From Parabacteroides sp. PFB2-10 (GTDB lineage: Bacteria > Bacteroidota > Bacteroidia > Bacteroidales > Tannerellaceae), in contig NZ_JARXWI010000009.1 in assembly GCF_029893085.1 (NCBI RefSeq), forward strand, positions 1 to 64,000: a stretch of DNA of 64,000 nucleotides, in the 5' to 3' direction. The position numbers were made by a program, and so were the translations under genes. Under the pieces are notes generated by a model, which worked only from the letters and a program-made list of their open reading frames with translations, searched no databases and was not told the DNA's origin. Of the stretch, positions 1 through 7,593 are shown one piece after another. Numbering within the stretch: the stretch's first letter is position 1; the number at the start of each line of letters is the position of its first letter.

Positions 1-12
1 CCTTTATGCAGC

Positions 13-137
13 ACCCCCAGTCGTTCGCTTCGCTCTCTTCACTGGGGGTTATTAGGAGTTAAACGCCTATGGGCGTTACCTGCTTACCTTCACATATTAC
101 ATTATCTGAAGATCTCCGCAGGTGGTCCCAAAGGGAC
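13..137. repeat. Cluster of three small hairpins, no gene recognised in 1-229
   Basis: Three perfect inverted repeats follow one another: ACCCCCAGT at 13-21 with ACTGGGGGT at 41-49, AACGCC at 62-67 with GGCGTT at 72-77, and GTCCC at 125-129 with GGGAC at 133-137. On the minus strand an open frame ends at about 114 (..AEIFR stop) but has no start codon after the stop near 210. The stretch could be the edge of a mobile or REP-like element, or the remnant of a gene cut by the window. No protein identity can be assigned. Confidence 0.45.
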
Positions 138-229
138 ATCATCTTTGTAGGCCTCCCGGTTGCACAAACAATCATCCAATCCCCTCGCATTCGAAGCTTT
201 ATATTAATCACTAAATAGTTACGGGATAG

Positions 230-937
230 CTAAAACCTTCCGCTCAGTCCATATTTGCTGGTGACGCAAATGATCTGGCTGTAGAGGTAGAAGCCCGGGC
301 GGTTGGTTTCCATTTTTCGGTTGACCTGCAGGATGGGGTGGCCCTGTCGTATCCGCAGGAGGGAGTGCGCCCGTTTGTCGGCGCTGATGGCGAATAATTG
401 TTGAATGCCGCCTGTGACGGTGATCTTGTATTGGGAGCGCAACAGGTCGAAAAGCGAGGCGTTCTCCAGATTGAACTCCGCAAAGCGGGGTAGTCCGAGG
501 TCGGGCAGCATGGTGATGTCGAGTATGACCGGCTCGCCGTCTAAGATGCGTACCCGTTCGAAATAGATACATCCCGCCTGTTTCTCCTCTTCGCTGATGG
601 CGTAGGTGAACGCATCGTCCCATGCCCGGTGTTCGGGCTGCACGATGATCGATGTCTGCAGGCGCGTCCCGTCCATGGCGGAGGTGGTGCTCGACAGCGA
701 CAGGATGCCGATCTCCTTGGGGGCGCCTTTCACGATGCTCCCTTTTCCCTGGTGACGGATGATGAATCCCTCTTTTGTCAACAGATCGAGCGCCTTGCGA
801 ATGGTCGGGCGGGTGACGTCGTACAGGCGGCACATCTCATTTTCGGAAGGCAACAGGCTGCCGGGAACAAAAACACCGTCGGTGATCTGTCGCCGAAGCG
901 TTTCGTAAATCTCTCTGTAACGGGGTAATTCGCGCAT
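230..937 (-). CDS. GntR-family transcriptional regulator (HutC/UTRA type)
   Basis: A 235-residue cytoplasmic DNA-binding repressor of the usual length for the HutC subfamily. The winged helix-turn-helix lies at about residues 5-72 and contains the classic run LLPSENEMCRLYDVTRPTIRK. The UTRA ligand-binding domain fills about residues 85-230. It is divergent from the dehydrogenase/aldolase operon starting at 1129, with 191 bp between, and that space holds a palindrome and a repeated half-site. It is therefore the obvious local regulator. UTRA domains usually bind small sugars, sugar phosphates or acids, but the effector here is unknown. The ATG at 937 gives a natural N-terminus (MRELPRYREIYE). 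Confidence 0.93.
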   Translation of the reverse strand: MRELPRYREIYETLRRQITDGVFVPGSLLPSENEMCRLYDVTRPTIRKALDLLTKEGFIIRHQGKGSIVKGAPKEIGILSLSSTTSAMDGTRLQTSIIVQPEHRAWDDAFTYAISEEEKQAGCIYFERVRILDGEPVILDITMLPDLGLPRFAEFNLENASLFDLLRSQYKITVTGGIQQLFAISADKRAHSLLRIRQGHPILQVNRKMETNRPGFYLYSQIICVTSKYGLSGRF

Positions 938-993
938 GGAACTTGTTTTTTACAAATGTAGATCTTAATCGGAGAAATACCAAAACAAAACGA

Positions 994-1012
994 TACAAGT
1001 TGCCGACTTGTA
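994..1012. promoter_or_regulatory. Candidate GntR operator palindrome
   Basis: TACAAGT at 994-1000 and ACTTGTA at 1006-1012 form a perfect 7-bp inverted repeat around TGCCG. It lies in the divergent space between the GntR gene and the operon it probably controls. The same half-site with its next bases, ACTTGTAAA, occurs at 1006-1014 and again at 1062-1070. Assignment to this regulator is inferred from position and symmetry. Confidence 0.55.
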
Positions 1013-1061
1013 AAGTTAATACACCAATGTAAAATCCTTATAATTAAATATATTAGCTTTT

Positions 1062-1093
1062 ACTTGTAAATATAAATAATTGTTGTATTTTTG
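1062..1093 (+). promoter_or_regulatory. Bacteroidetes-type promoter of the dehydrogenase/aldolase operon
   Basis: The -7 box TATTTTTG is at 1086-1093 and a -33-like CTTG is at 1063-1066, with a 19-bp spacer as in Bacteroidetes promoters. The -33 box lies inside the second ACTTGTAAA half-site (1062-1070), so a repressor bound there would block sigma. The start codon follows 35 bp after the -7 box. Confidence 0.65.
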
Positions 1094-1128
1094 TTCCCTA
1101 CAATAGGTTTATACATAAAAAAAGATAT

Positions 1129-2451
1129 ATGGCAACAGTGGTAATTATGCCCAAGCAGGGGCAATCGGTTGAAAGTTGTATACTGACCGAATTAAAAAAG
1201 AAGAAAGGAGACAAAGTGGCGATCGGAGATCTCCTCTTCGCCTACGAAACCGACAAGGCCTCTTTCGAAGAAGAGGCGAAGGTAGCAGGCGAAGTGTTGG
1301 AGGTCTTCTATAATGAAGGAGATGAAATTCCAGTCCTGGTGAATGTGTTGGTAATTGGTGAGCCGGGCGAATCGATCGAGGGATTGCGTCCCGAAGCGGG
1401 TGCGTCGGCCTCGGTGGAAGCGGTGGATGAGAAGCCGCAGGAAGCATCAGCTCCTCAGAAAGAAACAATAATTCCCCAACCACAGGTTGCCTATTCCTCT
1501 ACCGCCTCTGCCGTATCCCCTCGTGCGCGTGCTCTGGCCGACAAACACGCCATCAATGCTGCCTCTCTGAAAGGATCGGGACCTGGCGGACGGGTGATTG
1601 CCGACGATGTGGAAGCGGCGGTGAACGCCTTGCCACGCACCACACCTTTAGCCAAAGCGATGATAAAGGAGGGCGGATTGCACGCTCCGGCAGCAGGCGA
1701 CGGACTGGCAGGCATGGTTCGCAGTAGTGGTCTTTCCGCTACGGTCTCTCAACCAACTATGACCGATGGCGACAGCACCGTGAAGCCGCTGACCAATATG
1801 CGTAAACTGATTGCACGCTCTATGCATGCTTCGTTGCAAAACTCCGCCCAGTTGACCCATCACCTGGGGGCAGATGCACGACGCATCATGGAACTTCGGA
1901 AGGTAGCCAAGGCCAACGGATTGAATGTAACGATCAACGACCTGGTCTGCTTTGCCGTTGTCCGGGCGTTGAAACAATACCCGCAGGTAAACGCCCATTT
2001 CGAAGGCGACAGTATGCGTCTTTTCAACCATGTACACCTGGGACTGGCGGTCGATACAGATCGCGGCCTGATGGTGCCCGTTGTCCGCGATGCCGATTTG
2101 CTTTCTATCGAGGGACTGGCCACCCGCCTGAAGGAGGTAGCCGAAGCCTGCAAATCAGGCTCTATCAGCCCCGACCTGTTGTCGCCGGTAGCGGCATCGT
2201 TCACCGTGTCTAACCTGGGCAATTATGGTGTTGAGATGTTTACGCCGGTAATCAACCTGCCGCAGGTGGCGATCCTGGGGGTTAACACCATTGTTCCCCG
2301 CCCGAAAGACCTGGGGGGTGGCGTTTATGCCTTCGTACCTTATATGGGCTTGAGCCTTACTTACGACCACCGGGCGTTAGACGGTGGAGAAGCGACCCGC
2401 TTCCTGAAGCAGATCGCCATTGAAATCGAAAACCTGAATGTCGAACTATAA
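1129..2451 (+). CDS. 2-oxo acid dehydrogenase E2 (dihydrolipoamide acyltransferase)
   Basis: A 440-residue cytoplasmic E2 core protein that moves the acyl group from E1 to CoA. The N-terminal lipoyl domain (about 1-80) has the lipoylated lysine in ETDKA near residue 43. A peripheral-subunit-binding domain (about 133-170) includes VSPRARALADK. The catalytic domain (about 215-440) ends with the active-site motif HRALDGG. There is one lipoyl domain and a Pro/Ala/Glu-rich linker. It is the first gene of an operon with its own E3, E1 and lipoate ligase. That layout is typical of dedicated acetoin, branched-chain or other specialised complexes rather than housekeeping pyruvate dehydrogenase. The acyl substrate is not determined. 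Confidence 0.93.
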   Translation: MATVVIMPKQGQSVESCILTELKKKKGDKVAIGDLLFAYETDKASFEEEAKVAGEVLEVFYNEGDEIPVLVNVLVIGEPGESIEGLRPEAGASASVEAVDEKPQEASAPQKETIIPQPQVAYSSTASAVSPRARALADKHAINAASLKGSGPGGRVIADDVEAAVNALPRTTPLAKAMIKEGGLHAPAAGDGLAGMVRSSGLSATVSQPTMTDGDSTVKPLTNMRKLIARSMHASLQNSAQLTHHLGADARRIMELRKVAKANGLNVTINDLVCFAVVRALKQYPQVNAHFEGDSMRLFNHVHLGLAVDTDRGLMVPVVRDADLLSIEGLATRLKEVAEACKSGSISPDLLSPVAASFTVSNLGNYGVEMFTPVINLPQVAILGVNTIVPRPKDLGGGVYAFVPYMGLSLTYDHRALDGGEATRFLKQIAIEIENLNVEL

Positions 2452-2466
2452 AAACACAATGACTTT

Positions 2467-3837
2467 ATGAAACAATTTGATTTAGCGATTATTGGCGGAG
2501 GACCCGGAGGGTATGTAGCCGCAGAACGTGCCGGAGCCAAAGGGCTTAACGTGGTTCTTTTTGAGAAACGTGAACTGGGTGGCGTATGCCTGAACGAAGG
2601 ATGTGTTCCAACGAAAACATTGCTTTACAGTGCGAAAATCTATGATTCGGCATTGAATGGCGACAAGTATGGTGTGAAAGCCGGTGAGGTTACGTTTGAT
2701 TACGGCCGGATCGTTGCCAGGAAAAACAAGGTGGTGCGCAAACTGGTGGCCGGTGTGAGTGCGAAAATGAAAGCTCACCACGTAGAGGTGGTCAAAGGCG
2801 AGGCTTTTATCGACGGACGCTCGGATAAAGGGGTGGAGATCACCTGCGGCGAAGAAAAATATGTGGCAACCAATCTGTTGTTATGTACCGGATCCGAAGC
2901 TTTTGTACCGCCGATCGAAGGCATCAAAGAGGCGGGAGAGGTGATCCTGACCAACCGCGAGATCCTGGCGATGAAAGAACAACCTTCGTCTTTGGTTATC
3001 ATTGGCGGTGGCGTGATCGGTATGGAATTTGCCAGCTTCTTCAATTCCTTGGGAACAGAAGTGACCGTGATCGAGATGTTGCCGGAGATATTAGGCGGCA
3101 TCGATGCCGAGATCAGCGCTATGTTGCGTGAAGTCTATACAAAAAAAGGGGTACGGTTTAATTGCTCCTGCAAAGTAGTGAAAGTAAATGGAAACACGGT
3201 GCATTACCTCGACCCCGAAGGAAACGAACAGACCGTTTCGGGCGATAAGATATTAGTGAGTGTCGGACGCCGCGCGGTAACCGCCGGTTTCGGGTTGGAA
3301 AACCTGGGTGTTGAACTGGATCGCGGAGCGGTGAAGGTGGACAACCAGATGCGTACCAACGTGCCGGGTGTTTATGCTGCCGGTGACGTGACCGGATTCT
3401 CCATGTTGGCACATACCGCCAGCCGGGAAGGTGAAGTGGTGGTCAACAACCTGACGGGACGCAAAGACGTGATGCGCTACGATGCTGTGCCGGGTGTGGT
3501 GTACACCAATCCGGAGGTGGCCAGCGTAGGCTTGACCATTGAAGCTGCCAAAGCGAAAGGACTCGAAGCCAAAGAGCTGCAATTGCCAATGGCATACGCC
3601 GGACGTTTCGTGGCTGAGAACGAAGGTGGCAATGGCCTTTGCAAGGTAGTGGTAGGCGAGAAACATGGACAGGTGTTGGGTGTACACATGATAGGTAACC
3701 CTTGTAGCGAAATGATCTACGGCGCCTGCATCGCCATCGAGCAGGAGATGACCGTCAAGGAGCTCGAAGAGGTGATCTTCCCCCACCCGACCGTATCCGA
3801 GATCTTCAAAGAAACAATCTTTACAATGGATAATTGA
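2467..3837 (+). CDS. lpdA: Dihydrolipoamide dehydrogenase (E3)
   Basis: A 456-residue FAD/NAD flavoprotein that reoxidises dihydrolipoamide. It has the N-terminal FAD motif GGGPGGYVAAERA, the redox disulfide GGVCLNEGCVPTK (about residues 38-50), the NAD-binding run IGGGVIGMEFA (about 179-189), a second FAD contact VYAAGDVTG, and the C-terminal catalytic His-Glu pair in FPHPTVSE. Length is normal. It starts 15 bp after the E2 gene, so it is co-transcribed and dedicated to this complex. Its last codons lie inside the AT-rich repeat that separates it from the E1 gene. Confidence 0.95.
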   Translation: MKQFDLAIIGGGPGGYVAAERAGAKGLNVVLFEKRELGGVCLNEGCVPTKTLLYSAKIYDSALNGDKYGVKAGEVTFDYGRIVARKNKVVRKLVAGVSAKMKAHHVEVVKGEAFIDGRSDKGVEITCGEEKYVATNLLLCTGSEAFVPPIEGIKEAGEVILTNREILAMKEQPSSLVIIGGGVIGMEFASFFNSLGTEVTVIEMLPEILGGIDAEISAMLREVYTKKGVRFNCSCKVVKVNGNTVHYLDPEGNEQTVSGDKILVSVGRRAVTAGFGLENLGVELDRGAVKVDNQMRTNVPGVYAAGDVTGFSMLAHTASREGEVVVNNLTGRKDVMRYDAVPGVVYTNPEVASVGLTIEAAKAKGLEAKELQLPMAYAGRFVAENEGGNGLCKVVVGEKHGQVLGVHMIGNPCSEMIYGACIAIEQEMTVKELEEVIFPHPTVSEIFKETIFTMDN

Positions 3838-3900
3838 TAATGGATAGTTGATAATTATCCATTATCAGTTATCAATTATCAATTGCCAATTAATAATTTA
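3826..3900. repeat. AT-rich hairpin repeat between E3 and E1
   Basis: GATAATGGATA at 3836-3846 and TATCCATTATC at 3856-3866 are perfect 11-bp inverted arms with a 9-nt loop. Further degenerate ATTGATAAT units extend on both sides from about 3826 to 3900. The repeat includes the end of the E3 gene and fills the only long gap (75 bp) in the operon. It may act as a processing or attenuating hairpin within the mRNA. Confidence 0.7.
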
Positions 3901-3912
3901 CAATTAAAAAAG

Positions 3913-6387
3913 ATGCCTAAAGCACAATTCATTGACCCTGTGAAGGTCAGAGCAAAAGGAGAGGTAACCTTCTCTCCGATACCGGTAAACGTTTATTCTA
4001 AAAGTGTAAAAGAGGAATTAGATCTTAAACACTTCACTCAAGAGGATTTGGTACGCATTTACCGTGATATGGTCGTGATCCGTGAGTTCGAAACCATGTT
4101 GCATGCCGTGAAAACGACCGGAGGATATAACGGAATAGAATACAACAACCCGGGACCGGCTCACTTGTCGGCCGGCCAGGAAGCGGCTGCCGTAGGGATG
4201 GCCTATACGCTTACATTAGATGATTATATATTTGGTTCACACCGTAGCCACGGCGAGATCCTGGCAAAGGGATTGCGCTCGATCGAGCAGTTGTCGGATG
4301 CCGAACTGGACAAGATCATGAATGAATTCTGGAACGGGGCGACCGTCCATGTGGTAAAGAAAAACTTCTCCGGTTCGACCAAAGAACTGGCTATTCGCTT
4401 CCTGCTTTACGGAGCGTTGGCGGAGATCTTTGCCCGTGAGACAGGGTTCAATAAAGGATTGGGCGGAAGTATGCACACCTTCTTCACGCCGTTTGGCATC
4501 TATCCGAATAATGCCATCGTAGGTGGGAGCGGAAGCATTGCCGTGGGAGCAGCTCTCTATAAGAAGGTGAACCGGAAAAAAGGATTGGTTATTGCCAACC
4601 TGGGCGATGCTTCGATGGCTTGCGGCCCGGTTTGGGAAGGGCTTACCTTCGCGGCTATGGACCAGTTTACCCAGTTGTGGGAAGGCGATATGAAAGGTGG
4701 CTTGCCTTTTGTATTGAACATCATGAACAACCAATATGGTATGGGTGGACAGACCTGTGGCGAGACCATGGGCTACGAAGTGGCTGCCCGCATCGGTGCA
4801 GGGGTGAATCCGCAGCAGATGCATGCCGAGCGTGTCGATGGATACAATCCGTTGGCCGTGATCGATGCCTATCGCCGTAAGAAAGAACTGATCGAAAAGG
4901 GTGAAGGTCCGGTATTGCTGGATGTATTGACCTATCGTTACAGCGGACACTCTCCCTCCGACGCCTCTTCGTATCGCACCAAAGAGGAGATGGAACTTTG
5001 GGAAGCCAATGACTGTATCACTACTTTCGGAAAAGAACTGATCGAAGCAGGCATTGCCAAACAAGACGATCTGGATATCATCTGGAAAGAGATCAAAGAG
5101 GCCATGTTCGATACCTTTAAACTGGCTATCGACGATGAATTGTCGCCCCGCATGGATCTGAATAAGAATCCGGAATTATTGGGCACCATGATCTTCTCGA
5201 ACGAGTCGATCGATTCCTTCTCGGATGCTACACCGGATGTAAACCATCCGATGGAAGAAAACCCACGCGTGAAACAGATTGCCGGCAAGGTGCGCTTTGT
5301 AACCGACAAGGAGGGCAAGCCTGTTTCCAAAATGAAACAATACCAATTGCGCGACGGTATATTCGAAGCGTTGATCGATCGCTTCTACAAAGATGCCTCT
5401 CTGGTGGCTTACGGGGAAGAAAACCGTGACTGGGGTGGCGCGTTTGCGGTTTACCGCGGATTGACCGAGGCATTGCCTTATCACCGGTTGTTTAACTCAC
5501 CGATTGCCGAAGCCTCCATTGTGGGAACGGCTATTGGTTATGCGATGTGCGGTGGGCGTGTGGTTCCGGAAATCATGTATTGCGACTTCCTGGGTCGTTG
5601 CGGCGACGAAGTGTTCAATCAGTTGCCTAAATGGCAAGCGATGAGCGGAAACCTGTTGAAGATGCCGATCGTATTGCGTGTGTCGGTTGGTTCGAAATAT
5701 GGAGCACAGCACTCACAAGACTGGACATCCCTGGTGGCTCATATCCCCGGCTTGAAGGTGGTATTCCCGGTAACTCCTTACGACGCGAAGGGTCTTATGA
5801 ATGCTGCTTTGCAAGGTAGCGACCCGGTTGTATTCTTTGAAAGCCAACGTATCTATGAGATAGGGGAAATGTTCCACGAAGGGGGCGTTCCGGAAGGCTA
5901 CTATGAAATACCTTTTGGCGAGCCTGACGTGAAGCGTGCCGGTAAAGACATTACGATCCTGACCATCGGGGCTACGCTCTATCGCGCGTTGGATGCAGCC
6001 AAGGAACTGGAAGAGAAATATGGTATGAGTGCGGAGATCATCGATGCCCGCTCGCTGGTGCCGTTCAACTACGAACCGGTATTGGAATCGTTGAAGAAGA
6101 CCGGACGCATCGTGATTGCTTCGGATGCCTCAACCCGCGGCTCCTTCCTCAATGATCTGGCACGCAACATCACCGAACTGGGCTTCGATTACTTAGATGC
6201 GCCTCCTGTTGTGGTAGGTTCACGCAATTGGATCACGCCGGCTTATGAGTTAGAAGATGCCTTCTTCCCGCAGCCAAGCTGGATCATCGATGCGATCCAT
6301 GAGAAGATTGTGCCGCTGAAAGGACATGTTCCGACCAGCAATTTCACGGACGCAGAACAAATACGCCGCGCGAAAGCCGGTATTTAA
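3913..6387 (+). CDS. 2-oxo acid dehydrogenase E1, alpha and beta subunits fused
   Basis: An 824-residue thiamine-diphosphate enzyme that decarboxylates (or cleaves) the substrate and acylates the E2 lipoyl group. The alpha half (about 1-440) carries the ThDP/metal region from LGDASMACG to NNQYGMGG. The beta half (about 480-810) has YGEENRDWGG, the catalytic-region glutamate in NSPIAEASIVG, and the run VSVGSKYGAQHSQDW. Fused E1 proteins are common in Bacteroidetes, but this one is longer than the roughly 680-residue branched-chain type. The ATG at 3913 is preferred to an upstream in-frame TTG because the upstream codons lie in the repeat. The true substrate could be a branched 2-oxo acid, pyruvate, or a hydroxyketone as in acetoin dehydrogenase. 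Confidence 0.88.
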   Translation: MPKAQFIDPVKVRAKGEVTFSPIPVNVYSKSVKEELDLKHFTQEDLVRIYRDMVVIREFETMLHAVKTTGGYNGIEYNNPGPAHLSAGQEAAAVGMAYTLTLDDYIFGSHRSHGEILAKGLRSIEQLSDAELDKIMNEFWNGATVHVVKKNFSGSTKELAIRFLLYGALAEIFARETGFNKGLGGSMHTFFTPFGIYPNNAIVGGSGSIAVGAALYKKVNRKKGLVIANLGDASMACGPVWEGLTFAAMDQFTQLWEGDMKGGLPFVLNIMNNQYGMGGQTCGETMGYEVAARIGAGVNPQQMHAERVDGYNPLAVIDAYRRKKELIEKGEGPVLLDVLTYRYSGHSPSDASSYRTKEEMELWEANDCITTFGKELIEAGIAKQDDLDIIWKEIKEAMFDTFKLAIDDELSPRMDLNKNPELLGTMIFSNESIDSFSDATPDVNHPMEENPRVKQIAGKVRFVTDKEGKPVSKMKQYQLRDGIFEALIDRFYKDASLVAYGEENRDWGGAFAVYRGLTEALPYHRLFNSPIAEASIVGTAIGYAMCGGRVVPEIMYCDFLGRCGDEVFNQLPKWQAMSGNLLKMPIVLRVSVGSKYGAQHSQDWTSLVAHIPGLKVVFPVTPYDAKGLMNAALQGSDPVVFFESQRIYEIGEMFHEGGVPEGYYEIPFGEPDVKRAGKDITILTIGATLYRALDAAKELEEKYGMSAEIIDARSLVPFNYEPVLESLKKTGRIVIASDASTRGSFLNDLARNITELGFDYLDAPPVVVGSRNWITPAYELEDAFFPQPSWIIDAIHEKIVPLKGHVPTSNFTDAEQIRRAKAGI

Positions 6388-6400
6388 TGGGCTAATATAT

Positions 6401-7591
6401 ATGTGTGATCGTAGTAAGCAACCTATAAGGTGGGCAAATGTCAATGCCCACCTCCATACTCCCTACTCCTTCAGCGCTTTCGACAACATCGATCAGGCGT
6501 TGGATATGGCGCGCGACCAGCAGGTTCCGGTCGTAGGGATCAATGATTTCTATACGATGGACGGCTACAGCGCCTGGCAGGAAGGATGTGCCGCCCGTAA
6601 GCTCTATCCGTTGTTTAATATCGAATTGATCAGCCTGCAGCAGGAAGATCAGCAACAGGGTATCCGGGTGAACGATCCGAACAACCCGGGACGCACCTAT
6701 ATCAGCGGCAAAGGGTTGGCTTGTCCGCCTCAGTTGCCGGAGCCGTACGCTTCGCAATTGGCAGGAGTAGTAAACGAATCCAACGCGCAGGTGAAAGCCA
6801 TGTGCGGGAAACTGAATGATCTGCTGGCGGAAAACAACACCGGTTTCTCATTGGATATCCCGACGATCGAACGGGAACTGACCAAAGGAAATATCCGAGA
6901 ACGCCACCTGGCCAAGGCGCTTCGCCTGGCTGTCTATACGCATTTCAACCAGGATGCGGATAAAATAAAGGCTTGCTTCGAACAATTATTCGGCGGTAAA
7001 GCGCTGAAATCGGAGGTAACGGATGTGGCCGGTGTAGAGAATGAGATCCGCGGCAACCTATTGAAGGCGGGAGGAGCAGCGTTTGTGGCCGAAGCCCCGA
7101 AGGCTTTCCTGCCTCTGGAGGATGTGTGCCGCATCATTCGTGCGGCGGGCGGCCTGCCTACCTACCCGTTTCTGGCTGATGATGCGAAAGGGGGATTCAC
7201 CGATTTTGAAGGCGATCTGCCGAAAGCTGTTGCCACCCTGCGCCAGCGTGGTATCTACAGTGTAGAGTTTATCACGACACGAAACAGCGTAGAGGTGCTC
7301 GAAAAGTATGTACGTTACCTATGGAACGAAGGATTTGTGGTGACACTCGGAAGCGAACACAATACGCCGGCGATGGAACCGATCGAATTGTTTGCGCGCG
7401 GAGGAGCCCCTTTGACCGACTTCCTGAAAGAGATCAACTACAAAGGAGCCTGCCTTGTCGCAGCACATCAGGAATTGTATAAACAGAATGGCAAGGGTTA
7501 TCTGAATGCCGAAGGCGTGGCCGACGTGGCCAACCGGGAAGAGTATATAGCCCTTGGAGACAGACTTATTCAAATAGTAATCGGAAAATAA
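6401..7591 (+). CDS. PHP-fold metal-dependent hydrolase-like protein
   Basis: A 396-residue protein with the PHP signature NAHLHTPYSFSAF near residues 13-26, giving a His-x-His metal pair. A second PHP-like segment reads GINDFYTMDGY, where the usual Asp-His of the family is altered to Asp-Phe. A C-terminal GSEHNTPAM resembles the last metal-binding segment. PHP proteins are usually phosphoesterases, so it may remove phosphate from a pathway intermediate, but the changed ligand makes the chemistry uncertain. The ATG at 6401 is 13 bp after the E1 stop. An upstream in-frame ATG at 6326 lies within the E1 gene and is unlikely. The gene sits 2 bp before the aldolase fusion. Confidence 0.75.
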   Translation: MCDRSKQPIRWANVNAHLHTPYSFSAFDNIDQALDMARDQQVPVVGINDFYTMDGYSAWQEGCAARKLYPLFNIELISLQQEDQQQGIRVNDPNNPGRTYISGKGLACPPQLPEPYASQLAGVVNESNAQVKAMCGKLNDLLAENNTGFSLDIPTIERELTKGNIRERHLAKALRLAVYTHFNQDADKIKACFEQLFGGKALKSEVTDVAGVENEIRGNLLKAGGAAFVAEAPKAFLPLEDVCRIIRAAGGLPTYPFLADDAKGGFTDFEGDLPKAVATLRQRGIYSVEFITTRNSVEVLEKYVRYLWNEGFVVTLGSEHNTPAMEPIELFARGGAPLTDFLKEINYKGACLVAAHQELYKQNGKGYLNAEGVADVANREEYIALGDRLIQIVIGK

Positions 7592-7593
7592 CC

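Noticed and set aside
4237-5064. Long minus-strand open frame of 275 codons inside the E1 gene
   Set aside because: It is fully antisense to a well-supported gene and its residue pattern (many His, Gln and Arg) is typical of a shadow frame.
1129-6387. Housekeeping pyruvate dehydrogenase complex
   Set aside because: The fused E1, the gene order E2-E3-E1, the GntR control and the linked aldolases and lipoate ligase point to a specialised complex. A pyruvate substrate is not excluded.
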